Shown here piece after piece: positions 50,295-59,454 of a DNA stretch of 64,000 bases; the stretch's first letter is position 1, and every line of letters begins with the position of its first letter. Source of the stretch: Nitrospirota bacterium (GTDB lineage: Bacteria > Nitrospirota > Nitrospiria > 2-01-FULL-66-17); assembly GCA_040757335.1 (NCBI GenBank), contig JBFLXB010000007.1, forward strand, positions 49,223 to 113,222, given 5' to 3'. The notes beneath the pieces were generated by a model. The model was not told the DNA's origin. It saw nothing but the letters and a program-made list of their open reading frames with translations, and did no database searches. Made by a program: the position numbers and the translations under genes.

Positions 50295-51221
50295 ATGGCA
50301 GTCTGGGACCGCATCGTCGCCGGGTTGGCCAAGACCCGGCGCGCGTTGGCCGACGGGTTTCACGGCGCGTTGGGCGCATCCCCGCGTGGTCGGGTGGTCT
50401 CGTTCGAGGATCTCGAGGCGGCGCTGATCCAGGCCGACATCGGGGTACGGACCACCGAACGCCTCTTGACCGAACTCAAGCGCAGCGGGGATCACGAGGA
50501 GGGCGCGGTTCGCAAGCGGCTGCGGGAGGTGATCGCGGCAACGCTTCGCCCGGCGGTCGACACTCAGCCGCAGACTGCTCGCCCCCTGGTGGTGCTGGCG
50601 GTGGGCGTGAACGGGGTGGGCAAGACCACCACGGTCGCTAAGCTCGCGGCGCGGGCGCGGAGCGAGGGCCGATCGGTGCTGCTCGCGGCGTGCGACACGT
50701 TCCGCGCCGCGGCAATCGAGCAATTGCGTGTCTGGGGCGACCGGCTCGGGGTCGACGTCGTTCACCAGCAGCCGGGTTCTGACCCCGCGGCGGTGGCGTT
50801 CGACGCAGTCACGGCTGCGAAGGCGCGAGGCATCGACGTGGTGTTCATCGACAGCGCGGGACGATTGCACACCAAACATTCGCTGATGGACGAGCTGGCC
50901 AAAGTCAAACGCGTGATCGCCAAGGCTGAACCCGGCGCGCCCCACGAAATCCTGCTGGTGCTCGACGCGACCGTGGGACAAAACGGTCTGTCCCAGGCGC
51001 GCGCGTTCCACGCGGCACTGGGCGTGACCGGCGTCGTGGTGACCAAAGTGGATGGAACATCCAAAGGCGGGATCGTGCTGTCGGTGGTCGAGGAACTGGG
51101 CGTGCCGGTGAAGTGGCTGGGGCTCGGCGAGAGCGCGGACGCCCTGGTCCCGTTCGACGCCGACGCGTTCGCCGAAGGCCTGGTGGGCGCGACCGCCTCA
51201 TCCGCCGGGCCTTTGGGTTGA
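50295..51221 (+). CDS. ftsY: signal recognition particle receptor FtsY
   Basis: 308 residues: NG GTPase domain with GVNGVGKTTTVAKLA, DTFRAAAIEQL, DSAGRLHTK and TKVDGTSKGG. The long acidic A domain of E. coli FtsY is absent, as in many bacteria with a minimal receptor. Docks SRP-ribosome complexes at the inner membrane. Confidence 0.94.
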   Translation: MAVWDRIVAGLAKTRRALADGFHGALGASPRGRVVSFEDLEAALIQADIGVRTTERLLTELKRSGDHEEGAVRKRLREVIAATLRPAVDTQPQTARPLVVLAVGVNGVGKTTTVAKLAARARSEGRSVLLAACDTFRAAAIEQLRVWGDRLGVDVVHQQPGSDPAAVAFDAVTAAKARGIDVVFIDSAGRLHTKHSLMDELAKVKRVIAKAEPGAPHEILLVLDATVGQNGLSQARAFHAALGVTGVVVTKVDGTSKGGIVLSVVEELGVPVKWLGLGESADALVPFDADAFAEGLVGATASSAGPLG

Positions 51222-51249
51222 GGTCCGTGACCGTGGTGAGCCTAGGGTC

Positions 51250-53793
51250 CTATTGGTCGGGTGTTCCATACCGATCGGAAAACGTACGGCGCAACCTCCC
51301 CTCTGATTCGGGGTGGAGCCGAAAGAATCCGTCCGGATAGCGCAATCGCGCAGTCATGCGGTCATAAATCTTCCCCTCGTCGTACCGATTGAGCGCTTCG
51401 CCGGCGAGGTACTCAAGCCGCAGATTCCTATCGAGATTGGGCTGGTAGTCTTCGAGCCAACCCATCACATCATCGCGTCGGCCGGCATACGCGCGTAATA
51501 GATCGACGGACGTTGCGATGTCCACATCCGCCAGCGATCGACGGACCGCCTCATTGCGATCCAACCGGTTCTGCAGCTCGCGTGCGTCGATGACCAACGG
51601 CTCGACGTGGCCGAGCAGCGTCACGTCATACCCCTTGAGGTCGATCTCGCTGTTCCAGATACTGCCGTAAGGAAACACCTCGAGAAACGTGCCCACTTGG
51701 CTTTTCACGGCTGCCGCGCTGGTTTCGTACAACGGCACCCACTGGGAGATGAACCCGCCCGGATTCAGGTGCGCTCGACCGAGCTGGAAGAATTCTCGGG
51801 TATAGAGCGCCGCCGCCCCTTTTGTCCAGGGGTGAATCGGATCCGTCGTGATCAGATCGAACGTGTCCTTCGTGGTCGTGATGTAGTGACGGGCATCGTC
51901 GTAGATGAGTTCAGTCCGAGGGTCGTTGAGAACATCGTAGTTTTCGTCTCGAAAATACACCCCCGAGGCCGCGGCAACCGCGGGTTCGATCTCAACGATC
52001 ACGATGCGTTCGATGCCGGGATACCGCGTGAAGACGCCGGCCGTGATCCCTGCACCGAAGCCCATTATCAACACCGACTTGGGATCGGGGTGCATCAGCG
52101 CCGGAAGGTGCCCCAGCATGCGCTGCAACCGCATGTCTTCCGGCCAGGTGGAGGCCTCGGTTTTGCCGTTGATGTGGAAGCTCCGGTATCCCTGTTCCTG
52201 GGTCCGCGACACCGCGATGGACGCGTAGCGGCCTTCGCGGGTGTGCAGGTACGCAGCCGGCTCGTTCCAGCGATCAACCTCTCGGCCGAACGCAATCATG
52301 CCGGAGTGGTTCTCCGGTATCACGGACCCTGCGATGAAAGTGGTGACGAGAGCCGCTGTTGCGGCCGTTACGCGCCCCGCACCAAGACGCGGCCAGAGCC
52401 TCGATGGTTGTGGGCGCGGCTCCGGCGCATGGGATGCGCTCAGCATCAGCGACGCGGCCAGGCCGGCACAGAGCGTCAGCAACACCTGGGCCTGGCGGGT
52501 CCCCAGCAGCGCGATGATCACGACGCTGAGCCCCAGCGCACCCAGAATCGCTCCGATGGTGTTGGCCGCATAGAGGTGTCCGACCAATTGGCCGGGATCG
52601 CGATGGGTGTGGCCGGCCGCGGCTATGGCGACCGGAAAGCTCGCGCCCCAGAACAGAGTGGCCGGAACAAGCGCCACCGCGACGCGCAGCACATCGTCCA
52701 TGCCACGCAGGAACCAGCTCTCGGTCGATGCGACGAAGTGAAGGTCGGGGAGGATGGTGGTCATCGCGTAGGCGGCATAGGGAATAGCCAACACCAACAT
52801 CAATTGGCAACCCACCAGCAGCCGCGCGGGGTTCTTCGAGGTCCTGCAGCCGTACGATCCCAGGGCACCGCCAGCACCGAGTCCGATCAGGAACACCGCC
52901 AGGATCACGGAAAAGGTGTAGACCGTGGTTCCCAGTAACAACGACAAGAGCCGCGTCCAGACGACCTGGCAGCCGAGAGCGGTGAGGCCGGACAACCCGA
53001 TGACCACATGGACCGCCGACAGGGCCTCCCGGGGATGTTGCTCGTCTGCAGAATCCTGGGGCGCGTAAGGAGAACGCGCCGCGAGCCAGTAGGCGGCGAA
53101 GGCGATCACGAGGTTCAGGGCCACGGCAACTGCCGATGCGACGTAGACGTCGAAGGTCCTCAGGAGATAAAACCCCGCCAGGGCGGTTCCGATGACCGCG
53201 CCGACCATGTTGGCGCTATAGCACAACCCGAGACGTGAAACGCCGATGGACGTCAACCGCATCCACCGCGAGATGGCCGGCAAGGTCGCGCCCATCAGGA
53301 TCGTGGGCGGCAACAGCAGGAGCGCGCACACCAGGCTACGCAACACGATCCCGCTGGTTCCGTATCCACCTGATGCCACGTACACCTGCGTCACGAACGG
53401 CAGGGCCAGCGGGATGGCAACTCCGCACAGCCCGATGCAGCACTCGATCAACGCGTAAACTTTGAGAGGGTGATACCGGACCGCAACGGCCCGGTGATAC
53501 CACAAACTGCCGATACCCAGCCCGCCCATGAAAGAGCCGAGGAGGATCCCCAGCGAGAGCGTGGAGGAGCCGATGGTAAAGCGCAGCAGATGAAACCAGA
53601 CGACTTCGTAGATCAAGGCTGCGGCGCCGCTGGCGACAAACAGCGTCAGCAAGAGCAGCAACACCCGGGGGTTGTCCGAAGGCTCGGGTTGCGAGCCGCG
53701 AATCAGGGTGAGGCGTGGCGATCGGGGGGACCGGGAGCTGCGGTCCGTGAATACCGGTGAGGCGTTAGGAAGTGCTCCCTGCCGTGAAGCCAA
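51250..53793 (-). CDS. fused multi-TM / spermidine synthase-like protein
   Basis: 847 residues from a TTG. The N-terminal ~480 residues hold about 12 hydrophobic segments (first: VLLLLLTLFVASGAAALIYEV), and the C-terminal ~350 a spermidine-synthase-type Rossmann domain (VLIMGFGAGITAGVF, IVEIEPAV, DDARHYI, ITTDPIHPWTKGA). Such fusions are common in environmental bacteria, but aminopropyl transfer has not been shown for most. The start is uncertain because the first ~40 residues are Ser/Arg-rich. A palindromic repeat ends 13 bases upstream. Confidence 0.8.
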   Translation of the reverse strand: MASRQGALPNASPVFTDRSSRSPRSPRLTLIRGSQPEPSDNPRVLLLLLTLFVASGAAALIYEVVWFHLLRFTIGSSTLSLGILLGSFMGGLGIGSLWYHRAVAVRYHPLKVYALIECCIGLCGVAIPLALPFVTQVYVASGGYGTSGIVLRSLVCALLLLPPTILMGATLPAISRWMRLTSIGVSRLGLCYSANMVGAVIGTALAGFYLLRTFDVYVASAVAVALNLVIAFAAYWLAARSPYAPQDSADEQHPREALSAVHVVIGLSGLTALGCQVVWTRLLSLLLGTTVYTFSVILAVFLIGLGAGGALGSYGCRTSKNPARLLVGCQLMLVLAIPYAAYAMTTILPDLHFVASTESWFLRGMDDVLRVAVALVPATLFWGASFPVAIAAAGHTHRDPGQLVGHLYAANTIGAILGALGLSVVIIALLGTRQAQVLLTLCAGLAASLMLSASHAPEPRPQPSRLWPRLGAGRVTAATAALVTTFIAGSVIPENHSGMIAFGREVDRWNEPAAYLHTREGRYASIAVSRTQEQGYRSFHINGKTEASTWPEDMRLQRMLGHLPALMHPDPKSVLIMGFGAGITAGVFTRYPGIERIVIVEIEPAVAAASGVYFRDENYDVLNDPRTELIYDDARHYITTTKDTFDLITTDPIHPWTKGAAALYTREFFQLGRAHLNPGGFISQWVPLYETSAAAVKSQVGTFLEVFPYGSIWNSEIDLKGYDVTLLGHVEPLVIDARELQNRLDRNEAVRRSLADVDIATSVDLLRAYAGRRDDVMGWLEDYQPNLDRNLRLEYLAGEALNRYDEGKIYDRMTARLRYPDGFFRLHPESEGRLRRTFSDRYGTPDQ

Positions 53794-53806
53794 CCGTCAC
53801 CTCTGG

Positions 53807-53927
53807 CAGGTTGCTGAAAAAGTCCATCCGCGGCGTTCTCGTTCGTCGGAAATCCTCACGTACGACCCAGTACGCTCCGGTTTCCTCCTCACTGCGGCCT
53901 TGCGGCTGGAGCTTTTTGAGCAACCTG
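53807..53927. repeat. 121-bp palindromic repeat, copy B
   Basis: Imperfect inverted arms CAGGTTGCTGAAAAAG and CTTTTTGAGCAACCTG border a core that contains TCCTCACGTACGACCCAG and TACGCTCCGGT, the same core as the repeat at 14281-14405. It lies upstream of the TTG-started gene. Probably a miniature mobile or REP/BIME-like element. Confidence 0.8.
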
Positions 53928-54018
53928 CGCGTTTGTGCAAGTCTTTCAGCGCCTGCTAGAGCGAGACAACAAGTATAGCTCACGGTTATCAACAGGGAAG
54001 TAATCACCGTCAGGCAAC

Positions 54019-54276
54019 CTACCCGCCGCTCAAGGCCTGCACGAGTTGCACCACATCGGTTGGGCGCAAGGGGCGTGTCAGGTCAAAGACCTGCTCGCTG
54101 TTGACAAAGAACCGCATGTGCGGCCGCATCCGGTCCTGCTCGTCGATCACCCGGAATCGCAGGCCGGGGTATTGACGGTCGAGATTCGCGAGCAGGGCGG
54201 CGAGCGTTTCGCCGGACGCTTCGACCTCGCGCACCGTGGTGTAGGAGAGCAGCGGGCTTGGAATCAACACCTTCAT
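54019..54276 (-). CDS. MoaD/ThiS-like ubiquitin-fold protein
   Basis: 85 residues with a beta-grasp pattern (MKVLIPSPLLSYTTVREVEA, TLAALLANLDRQYPGLRFRV, RFFVNS) and the C-terminal SGG, the Gly-Gly end adenylated and thiolated in sulfur carriers. The ATG at 54276 follows the upstream BNR gene by 19 bases. No MoaE or ThiF partner is in the window, so the sulfur-transfer target is unknown. Confidence 0.8.
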   Translation of the reverse strand: MKVLIPSPLLSYTTVREVEASGETLAALLANLDRQYPGLRFRVIDEQDRMRPHMRFFVNSEQVFDLTRPLRPTDVVQLVQALSGG

Positions 54277-54295
54277 GTGGCGAGCTGCCGACAAC

Positions 54296-55504
54296 TCAAC
54301 GCAATTCCGCGGTCTCCACTGCGTAGATTTCGGGAAGGTGTTGCGCCACGCGCGTCCACCGACGGCCTTCGTCACGGCTCATCCACAGCTCTCCGCTTGT
54401 GGTCCCGAAGTACAGTCCCACGGGATCCTGGGCGTCAGCGGCCATGGCCTGGCGTTTGACCGTCCACCAGGCTTGGCCCTTGGGCAAACCGGAATCAAGA
54501 CGTTGCCAGCTCTGTCCGCCATTGCGCGTAACATAGGCGGCGGGCTTGCCGTCCGGGCTCGTGCGCGGCCACACGGTCGAGCCGTCCATGGGGAACACCC
54601 ACGCAGTGTCCGCGTTGCGGGGGTGCACGACCATGGGAAACCCGATGTCTCCGACCTGTTTCGGCATGTTCTTGCCGACGCGCACCCATTCATTGGACGG
54701 CCGATCGAGTCGATAAATGCCGCAGTGATTCTGCTGGTACAGCCGGTCCGGGTTGCTCGGACAGAGCCGGACGCAATGGGGGTCGTGAAAGGCGATGTTG
54801 GTGGCGTCGAACCCCTCGACCACCTCCATGCCCTTCACCAAAGGCGTAAAGGTTCGTCCGCCGTCGACCGATTCGTGCACGCCGCCACCCGACATGGCGA
54901 AATAAAGGTGGGCGGGATCGCGCGGGTCCACGATGATCGAGTGCATCTTCGGTCCATCCGGCGTGCCGTCCTGCACCGTCCCCATCCACGTCCGGTACTG
55001 CGGATCGTCGTTGATGTAGGAAAACGGCTCCCACGTGACGCCACCGTCCTCGGACCGGAACAAGCCCTGCGGCGAAGTGCCCGCGTACCACGCGTCCGGC
55101 TCGTTCTCATGGCACGGCGTGAGCCAGAACGCATGATCGACGGCGCGCCCGCTTTCGCCATCCCGGGCCTTGTCGAACGCCGGGGGCTTGGCGGCTTCCT
55201 TCCACGTCTTGCCGAGATCCGTGGAGCGGAAGACGGTCGGACCAAGGTGACCGGTCTTGGCCGCGGCCAGGAGCGTGCGCCCGTCGCGCGGGTCGAGGAC
55301 AATGTGATTGATGATGTGGCCGAGAAAGTGCGGTCCGTCGGCCCGCCATGTCCGTCGCGTCGTATCCCCGTGGAACAGCCACGCGCCCTTGCGCGTGGCC
55401 GCGAGCACCAGCACGCGGCGCGATGGGCGGGGGCGGGCGGCTCGCTTTACGCGGGCAGTGGGCTTCTGGGTTCGCGTTGCTGACTTCTTGGTCGTGCGCG
55501 CCAT
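54296..55504 (-). CDS. BNR-repeat / exo-alpha-sialidase-like beta-propeller protein
   Basis: 402 residues. After a Lys/Arg-rich N-terminus come several Asp-box-like repeats (STDLGKTW, SEDGGVTW, SVDGGRTF, TRNGGQSW, SRDEGRRW), as in sialidase and Vps10-type propellers. No signal peptide is seen, so it is probably cytoplasmic. It is paired with the MoaD-like gene. Enzymatic activity is not assured by the repeats alone. Confidence 0.8.
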   Translation of the reverse strand: MARTTKKSATRTQKPTARVKRAARPRPSRRVLVLAATRKGAWLFHGDTTRRTWRADGPHFLGHIINHIVLDPRDGRTLLAAAKTGHLGPTVFRSTDLGKTWKEAAKPPAFDKARDGESGRAVDHAFWLTPCHENEPDAWYAGTSPQGLFRSEDGGVTWEPFSYINDDPQYRTWMGTVQDGTPDGPKMHSIIVDPRDPAHLYFAMSGGGVHESVDGGRTFTPLVKGMEVVEGFDATNIAFHDPHCVRLCPSNPDRLYQQNHCGIYRLDRPSNEWVRVGKNMPKQVGDIGFPMVVHPRNADTAWVFPMDGSTVWPRTSPDGKPAAYVTRNGGQSWQRLDSGLPKGQAWWTVKRQAMAADAQDPVGLYFGTTSGELWMSRDEGRRWTRVAQHLPEIYAVETAELR

Positions 55505-55579
55505 ACGTACTCCTCTCTGTGTGGATGAATCAGTAGCGCCCGTACATCACTCGGGCCAGCGCATCGTCATCTCGGGCAA

Positions 55580-55963
55580 CTAGCTTCGCAGGGGAATGAG
55601 CGCGCGCAGCCGCTCATCGCGCAGGTACAGCCCTCCCCAGACCAACACGCCCATCACGATCGCCATCACAAACGGCTCGCCGACTCGCACGTGGGAGGCG
55701 GTTGCGCCGCCAAGATAGCCAGTCAGCAAGATCGCCCCGAGCACGGCGGTGCGCGGAATCACGTAGAGCACGACACAGGCGAGCTCGGCGATCCCGATGC
55801 CGAGTGCGACGCTGGCAGGATATCCCAGGTGAGCGAACCCCTCGACGACTGGAGCCGGCTTCAATAATTTCATGACGCCGCTAAAGAGCAGTAGCAGGAC
55901 CGGCAGGGCGGTCATACCCCATCCGGCCCAAAGCACCTTTTTGGAAACGCCAGCGGTTTGCAT
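55580..55963 (-). CDS. DoxX-like membrane protein
   Basis: 127 residues with four hydrophobic segments (about 9-31, 47-70, 73-90, 97-114), typical of DoxX/DoxD-like proteins. It is the last gene of the minus-strand run started by the ECF sigma factor, 27 bases after the SRPBCC gene. Confidence 0.8.
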   Translation of the reverse strand: MQTAGVSKKVLWAGWGMTALPVLLLLFSGVMKLLKPAPVVEGFAHLGYPASVALGIGIAELACVVLYVIPRTAVLGAILLTGYLGGATASHVRVGEPFVMAIVMGVLVWGGLYLRDERLRALIPLRS

Positions 55964-55990
55964 AAATTGCCCCCTCCATGGTGTTGCGCG

Positions 55991-56530
55991 CTAGGGTTGA
56001 GCGACGCTCGTGACTGCTGAGCCCAAACTCGCGAGCCCCTTTTCGAACTGGCTGCCGACCATTTCATCCATGTCCATGACCAGTCCGAAGGCCTTAGCGA
56101 TGAAACTGTTCCTGCCATAGAGACTCCACGTCACGGTGGTGTGATCACCGTCGGGCTTGAACGTGAACTCCGCGGTGTTGGTGGCTTTAAAGGGCCTGAG
56201 GTATTCGAGCTTGATCCTGATCAAATCGTTGGGACGGCTTTCAGTGATCGTTGCGCGGCCTTCGCCGACTTGGTCATTTCCGGCCCAGGTGGAGACGGCG
56301 CCGGTTCCAGCCGGCGCGCCCTCGTACGTCTTTTTCATCGCGGGATCGAGTTTTGCCCACGGGGACCAGGCATCCCAATTGTGGAAATCGTTCACCTGGG
56401 CAAAGACGACCGGTGCAGAAGCCGAAATGGTGGCCGTCCGCTCGATGCGGAACTCGGACGGCTGCAAGGCCACCACGATCACCATTACCACAATAATGAC
56501 CGCGAGCGCGATGAGAATCTTTTTGAGCAT
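55991..56530 (-). CDS. SRPBCC-domain membrane-anchored protein
   Basis: 179 residues. An N-terminal anchor (MLKKILIALAVIIVVMVIVV) precedes a START/Bet v1-like ligand-binding domain with IERTATISASAPVVFAQVND and WDAWSPWAKLDP. The ligand is unknown. It lies in the operon with DoxX and VOC genes. Confidence 0.82.
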   Translation of the reverse strand: MLKKILIALAVIIVVMVIVVALQPSEFRIERTATISASAPVVFAQVNDFHNWDAWSPWAKLDPAMKKTYEGAPAGTGAVSTWAGNDQVGEGRATITESRPNDLIRIKLEYLRPFKATNTAEFTFKPDGDHTTVTWSLYGRNSFIAKAFGLVMDMDEMVGSQFEKGLASLGSAVTSVAQP

Positions 56531-56642
56531 GGGATCCTCCTAGCTGAAAGGGCATTGAAGGCGCATTCCCCGCAGCTGCTGTGGGGGGTAAGCGGCAACG
56601 TGGAGATCGTGCCTTGCCCTTCCTCCAGTGGTCGCGACTTGT

Positions 56643-57128
56643 TTAGGCTTGCCCGTAGGCCTTCTCGAGAGCCTTGATGTCGATCTTCTTCATCTGCAGC
56701 GTGGCGTTCATGACTCGTTCCGACTTGGCGGGATCAGGATCGCTCAACATCTCGCCCAACACCGACGGATTGATCTGCCAAGACAAGCCGTATTTGTCCT
56801 TCAACCAGCCGCAGGGCCCTTCTTCTCCGCCGGCGGAGAGTTTCTTCCAGAGTTCGTCGACCTCTTCCTGGGTCTTGCAGTCCACGGACAGCGAGATGGC
56901 TTCGGTGAATTTGAACTGCGGGCCGCCGTTGAGGGCGATGAAGTCTTGCCCCTCGAGCTGAAATGCCACGGTCATCACCGATCCTTGCGGTCGCCCCGAG
57001 GCCTTGGCGCCTGCTTCACCATAACGAGCCACCTTGCCGATTTTAGAATGTTTGAAAATCGACACATAGAACTTGGCCGCTTCTTCGGCTTGGTGATCAA
57101 ACCACAGAAACGGGGTGATTTTCTGCAT
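56643..57128 (-). CDS. VOC-family (PhnB/3-demethylubiquinone-type glyoxalase fold) protein
   Basis: 161 residues: [37 protein letters not shown] and the [19 protein letters not shown] block typical of PhnB-like VOC proteins. The ATG at 57128 follows AGGAGGACC; upstream open frame rejected. Function unknown, commonly found beside ECF-associated DGPF genes. Confidence 0.88.
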   Translation of the reverse strand: MQKITPFLWFDHQAEEAAKFYVSIFKHSKIGKVARYGEAGAKASGRPQGSVMTVAFQLEGQDFIALNGGPQFKFTEAISLSVDCKTQEEVDELWKKLSAGGEEGPCGWLKDKYGLSWQINPSVLGEMLSDPDPAKSERVMNATLQMKKIDIKALEKAYGQA

Positions 57129-57144
57129 GTCGTGGTCCTCCTTT

Positions 57145-57501
57145 TCAGCACTCCGGCATTGCAACCGGACGCACCTCGATCGCCCCGCCCGCCGGCAGCG
57201 TCGGGATGCGCGACGCGATCGCAATGGCCTCATCCAGGTCCGCGCATTCGACCAGGTGGTACCCGCCGAGTTGCTCTTTGGTCTCTGCGAAGGGCCCGTC
57301 GGTCAACACCGGCTTGCCGTTTTTCATGCGCACGGTCGTGGCTAACCTGGTTGGATGCAGTTGCGCGCCGCCGCGGAAGTTCCCGCTCTTGACCAGGCCC
57401 TGGATCACTTCTCCGTACTGCGTCATGATCTCGCCCTTCTGCGCGTCCGACAACTTCTCCCACGCATGCTCCTCGAAACAACACATCAGCATGTACTGCA
57501 T
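57145..57501 (-). CDS. DGPF/YciI-like protein
   Basis: 118 residues: [19 protein letters not shown] and the family signature [24 protein letters not shown] proteins are regular neighbours of the ECF42-type sigma factor found upstream. Their biochemical role is not established. Confidence 0.88.
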   Translation of the reverse strand: MQYMLMCCFEEHAWEKLSDAQKGEIMTQYGEVIQGLVKSGNFRGGAQLHPTRLATTVRMKNGKPVLTDGPFAETKEQLGGYHLVECADLDEAIAIASRIPTLPAGGAIEVRPVAMPEC

Positions 57502-57549
57502 GGCGTTCTCCTTTGGGATGGCACCCCGGTGCCAAGCGTGTTTCTTGCG

Positions 57550-57948
57550 TTATGGTCTTTGTGCTTTTGAGCGCCGCCGTTCGCTTGCCGCCACCATGTC
57601 CGTGAGGTCCGCGGCCGGGCGAATCTCGAAGGGCCCGCCCCGCACACCCGGGTGTTTCGACATCAATTGGATGGCATGGTTCAAGTCCTCGGCCTCGAGG
57701 ATCAGAATGCCGCCCAACTGCTCTTTAGTTTCCGCGTACGGGCCGTCGGTAACAGATACTTTCCCGTTCTGAAACCGCAGGGTAGCGGCGTTCTGGGGGG
57801 GCTGGAGCGCTTCCCCGCCCGCAAAGTGCCCGTTTTTGCGAAGCACGTCGTCGTACGCGAAACACTCGTCGACAAACGCGTTGATCTCGCGTTCGGACAT
57901 GTTTTCCCACTTTTTCGGATCCATGTAGCCCAGGCAGATGTATTTCAT
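57550..57948 (-). CDS. DGPF/YciI-like protein
   Basis: 132 residues: [19 protein letters not shown] and [20 protein letters not shown], a paralogue of the next gene. The ATG at 57948 has GGAGGGG in front; the 15-codon upstream extension lacks family similarity. Located 105 bases downstream of the sigma factor gene. Confidence 0.88.
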   Translation of the reverse strand: MKYICLGYMDPKKWENMSEREINAFVDECFAYDDVLRKNGHFAGGEALQPPQNAATLRFQNGKVSVTDGPYAETKEQLGGILILEAEDLNHAIQLMSKHPGVRGGPFEIRPAADLTDMVAASERRRSKAQRP

Positions 57949-58053
57949 AGGCCCCTCCGCTTCGGTGTGTGACTCGTGGATCGCCCTGTTCACCCGTTAG
58001 TCGTTCGGGGAGCCCTCGAATCGACATCGGGACCACAATCTTTTTTTGCGGTC

Positions 58054-59304
58054 TCAGTGCGGCAACTCGGCCAACCGTCGCTTGAGGAACCGTTGCTCCG
58101 GTTCCTGTTGAGTAAGAGTCAACGCCTGTTGGTAGGCGGCTCGGGCGTCGGTGGTTCGCCCCAATCGCCGACAGAGATCCGCGCGCGCGGCGTGTGCCAG
58201 GTGATACTTCACGAGATCGCCGCGCCCGAGGATGGCGTCGATCAGAGCCAGCCCCGCCAGCGGCCCGTCGCGCATGGCCACGGCCACGGCGCGGTTCAAC
58301 TCCACTACGGGAGACGGATTCACCCGTGCCAGCACGTCGTACCAGGCGACGATCCGGGCCCAATCTGTTGCCGCGGGATTGGGCGCTTGGGCGTGCACCG
58401 CCGCGATCGCAGCCTGCAAGGTGTACGGACCGAACCGTCGCGACGAGAGCGCCTGTTCCACCAGCGCCAGGCCCTCTGCGATGTGCTCCTGGTTCCAGAG
58501 CGAACGGTCCTGATCATCCAGCAGCACCAGGTCGCCGGTCGGCGTGGTGCGCGCGGCGCGCCGTGACTCGTGCAGCAGCATCAGCGCCAGGAGCCCGACG
58601 GCTTCGGGCTCGGGAAGCAACTCGACGAGCAGCCGCCCGAGGCGGATCGCCTCGCCCGACAGATTGTGTCTGGTCAGCGACGCCCCGGACGACGCGGCAT
58701 ACCCCTCGTTGAACACCAAATAAATTACCCGCAGCACCGCGTCGAGCCGATCCGGCAACTCGGACTGGCTCGGCACTTGATACGGGATGCGCGCGTCGCG
58801 AATCTTGGCTTTGGCGCGCACGATGCGTTGCGCCAGCGTGGGCGGAGGGGTCAGGAAGGCGTGGGCGATTTCCTCGGTGGTGAGGCCGCACACCTCGCGC
58901 AGGGTCAGGGCGATCTGCGCATCGGGCGACAGGGCCGGGTGGCAACAGGTGAAAACCAGCCGCAGGCGGTCGTCTTCAACGCTCTCGTCTTCCCTGTCCG
59001 CCGGGTCGGTGATCGTTGGGTCGACCGGCTCCGGGATGTCGTCCAGCGCCTCCAACCGGGCGCGGCGTCGCACGCCGTCGATGGCCTTGAACCGTCCGGT
59101 CGAGACCAGCCACGCCCGGGGATTGGCCGGCACGCCGTCAGCCGGCCACTGCTCCAACGCGGTCCGGAACGCCTCGTGCAACGCCTCCTCGGCGAGCTCG
59201 AAGTCGCCGAGCAGGCGAATCAGGGTGGCGAGCACGCGGCGCGACTCATCGCGGTAGAGTGCGTCTACCATCTCACGCACGTGCTCCAGGGCCTGCTCGC
59301 TCAC
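58054..59304 (-). CDS. ECF sigma factor with C-terminal TPR-like extension (ECF42-like)
   Basis: 416 residues. Sigma2 (ALYRDESRRVLATLIRLLG) and sigma4 (LTLREVCGLTTEEIAHAFL) domains are followed by a ~220-residue helical C-terminal extension (EGYAASSGASLTRHNLSGEA, RVNPSPVVELNRAVAVAM), the feature of ECF42-type sigmas. These lack an anti-sigma factor and are associated with DGPF proteins, as here. The extension is thought to control activity. It probably drives its own operon. Confidence 0.88.
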   Translation of the reverse strand: MSEQALEHVREMVDALYRDESRRVLATLIRLLGDFELAEEALHEAFRTALEQWPADGVPANPRAWLVSTGRFKAIDGVRRRARLEALDDIPEPVDPTITDPADREDESVEDDRLRLVFTCCHPALSPDAQIALTLREVCGLTTEEIAHAFLTPPPTLAQRIVRAKAKIRDARIPYQVPSQSELPDRLDAVLRVIYLVFNEGYAASSGASLTRHNLSGEAIRLGRLLVELLPEPEAVGLLALMLLHESRRAARTTPTGDLVLLDDQDRSLWNQEHIAEGLALVEQALSSRRFGPYTLQAAIAAVHAQAPNPAATDWARIVAWYDVLARVNPSPVVELNRAVAVAMRDGPLAGLALIDAILGRGDLVKYHLAHAARADLCRRLGRTTDARAAYQQALTLTQQEPEQRFLKRRLAELPH

Positions 59305-59454
59305 TCCCGCATATTCTCACTGACCCCGGGCAATTCTCAAGTCGAGTTGGGAACTGGTCGCGCTACAACCAGCGGTTACGTCTGAACCAGACCGCCATGC
59401 CCACGCCGATGTGGGCAGGAGAACGCGGGGGGACGAGCCCCAGGACGGTCTCCG

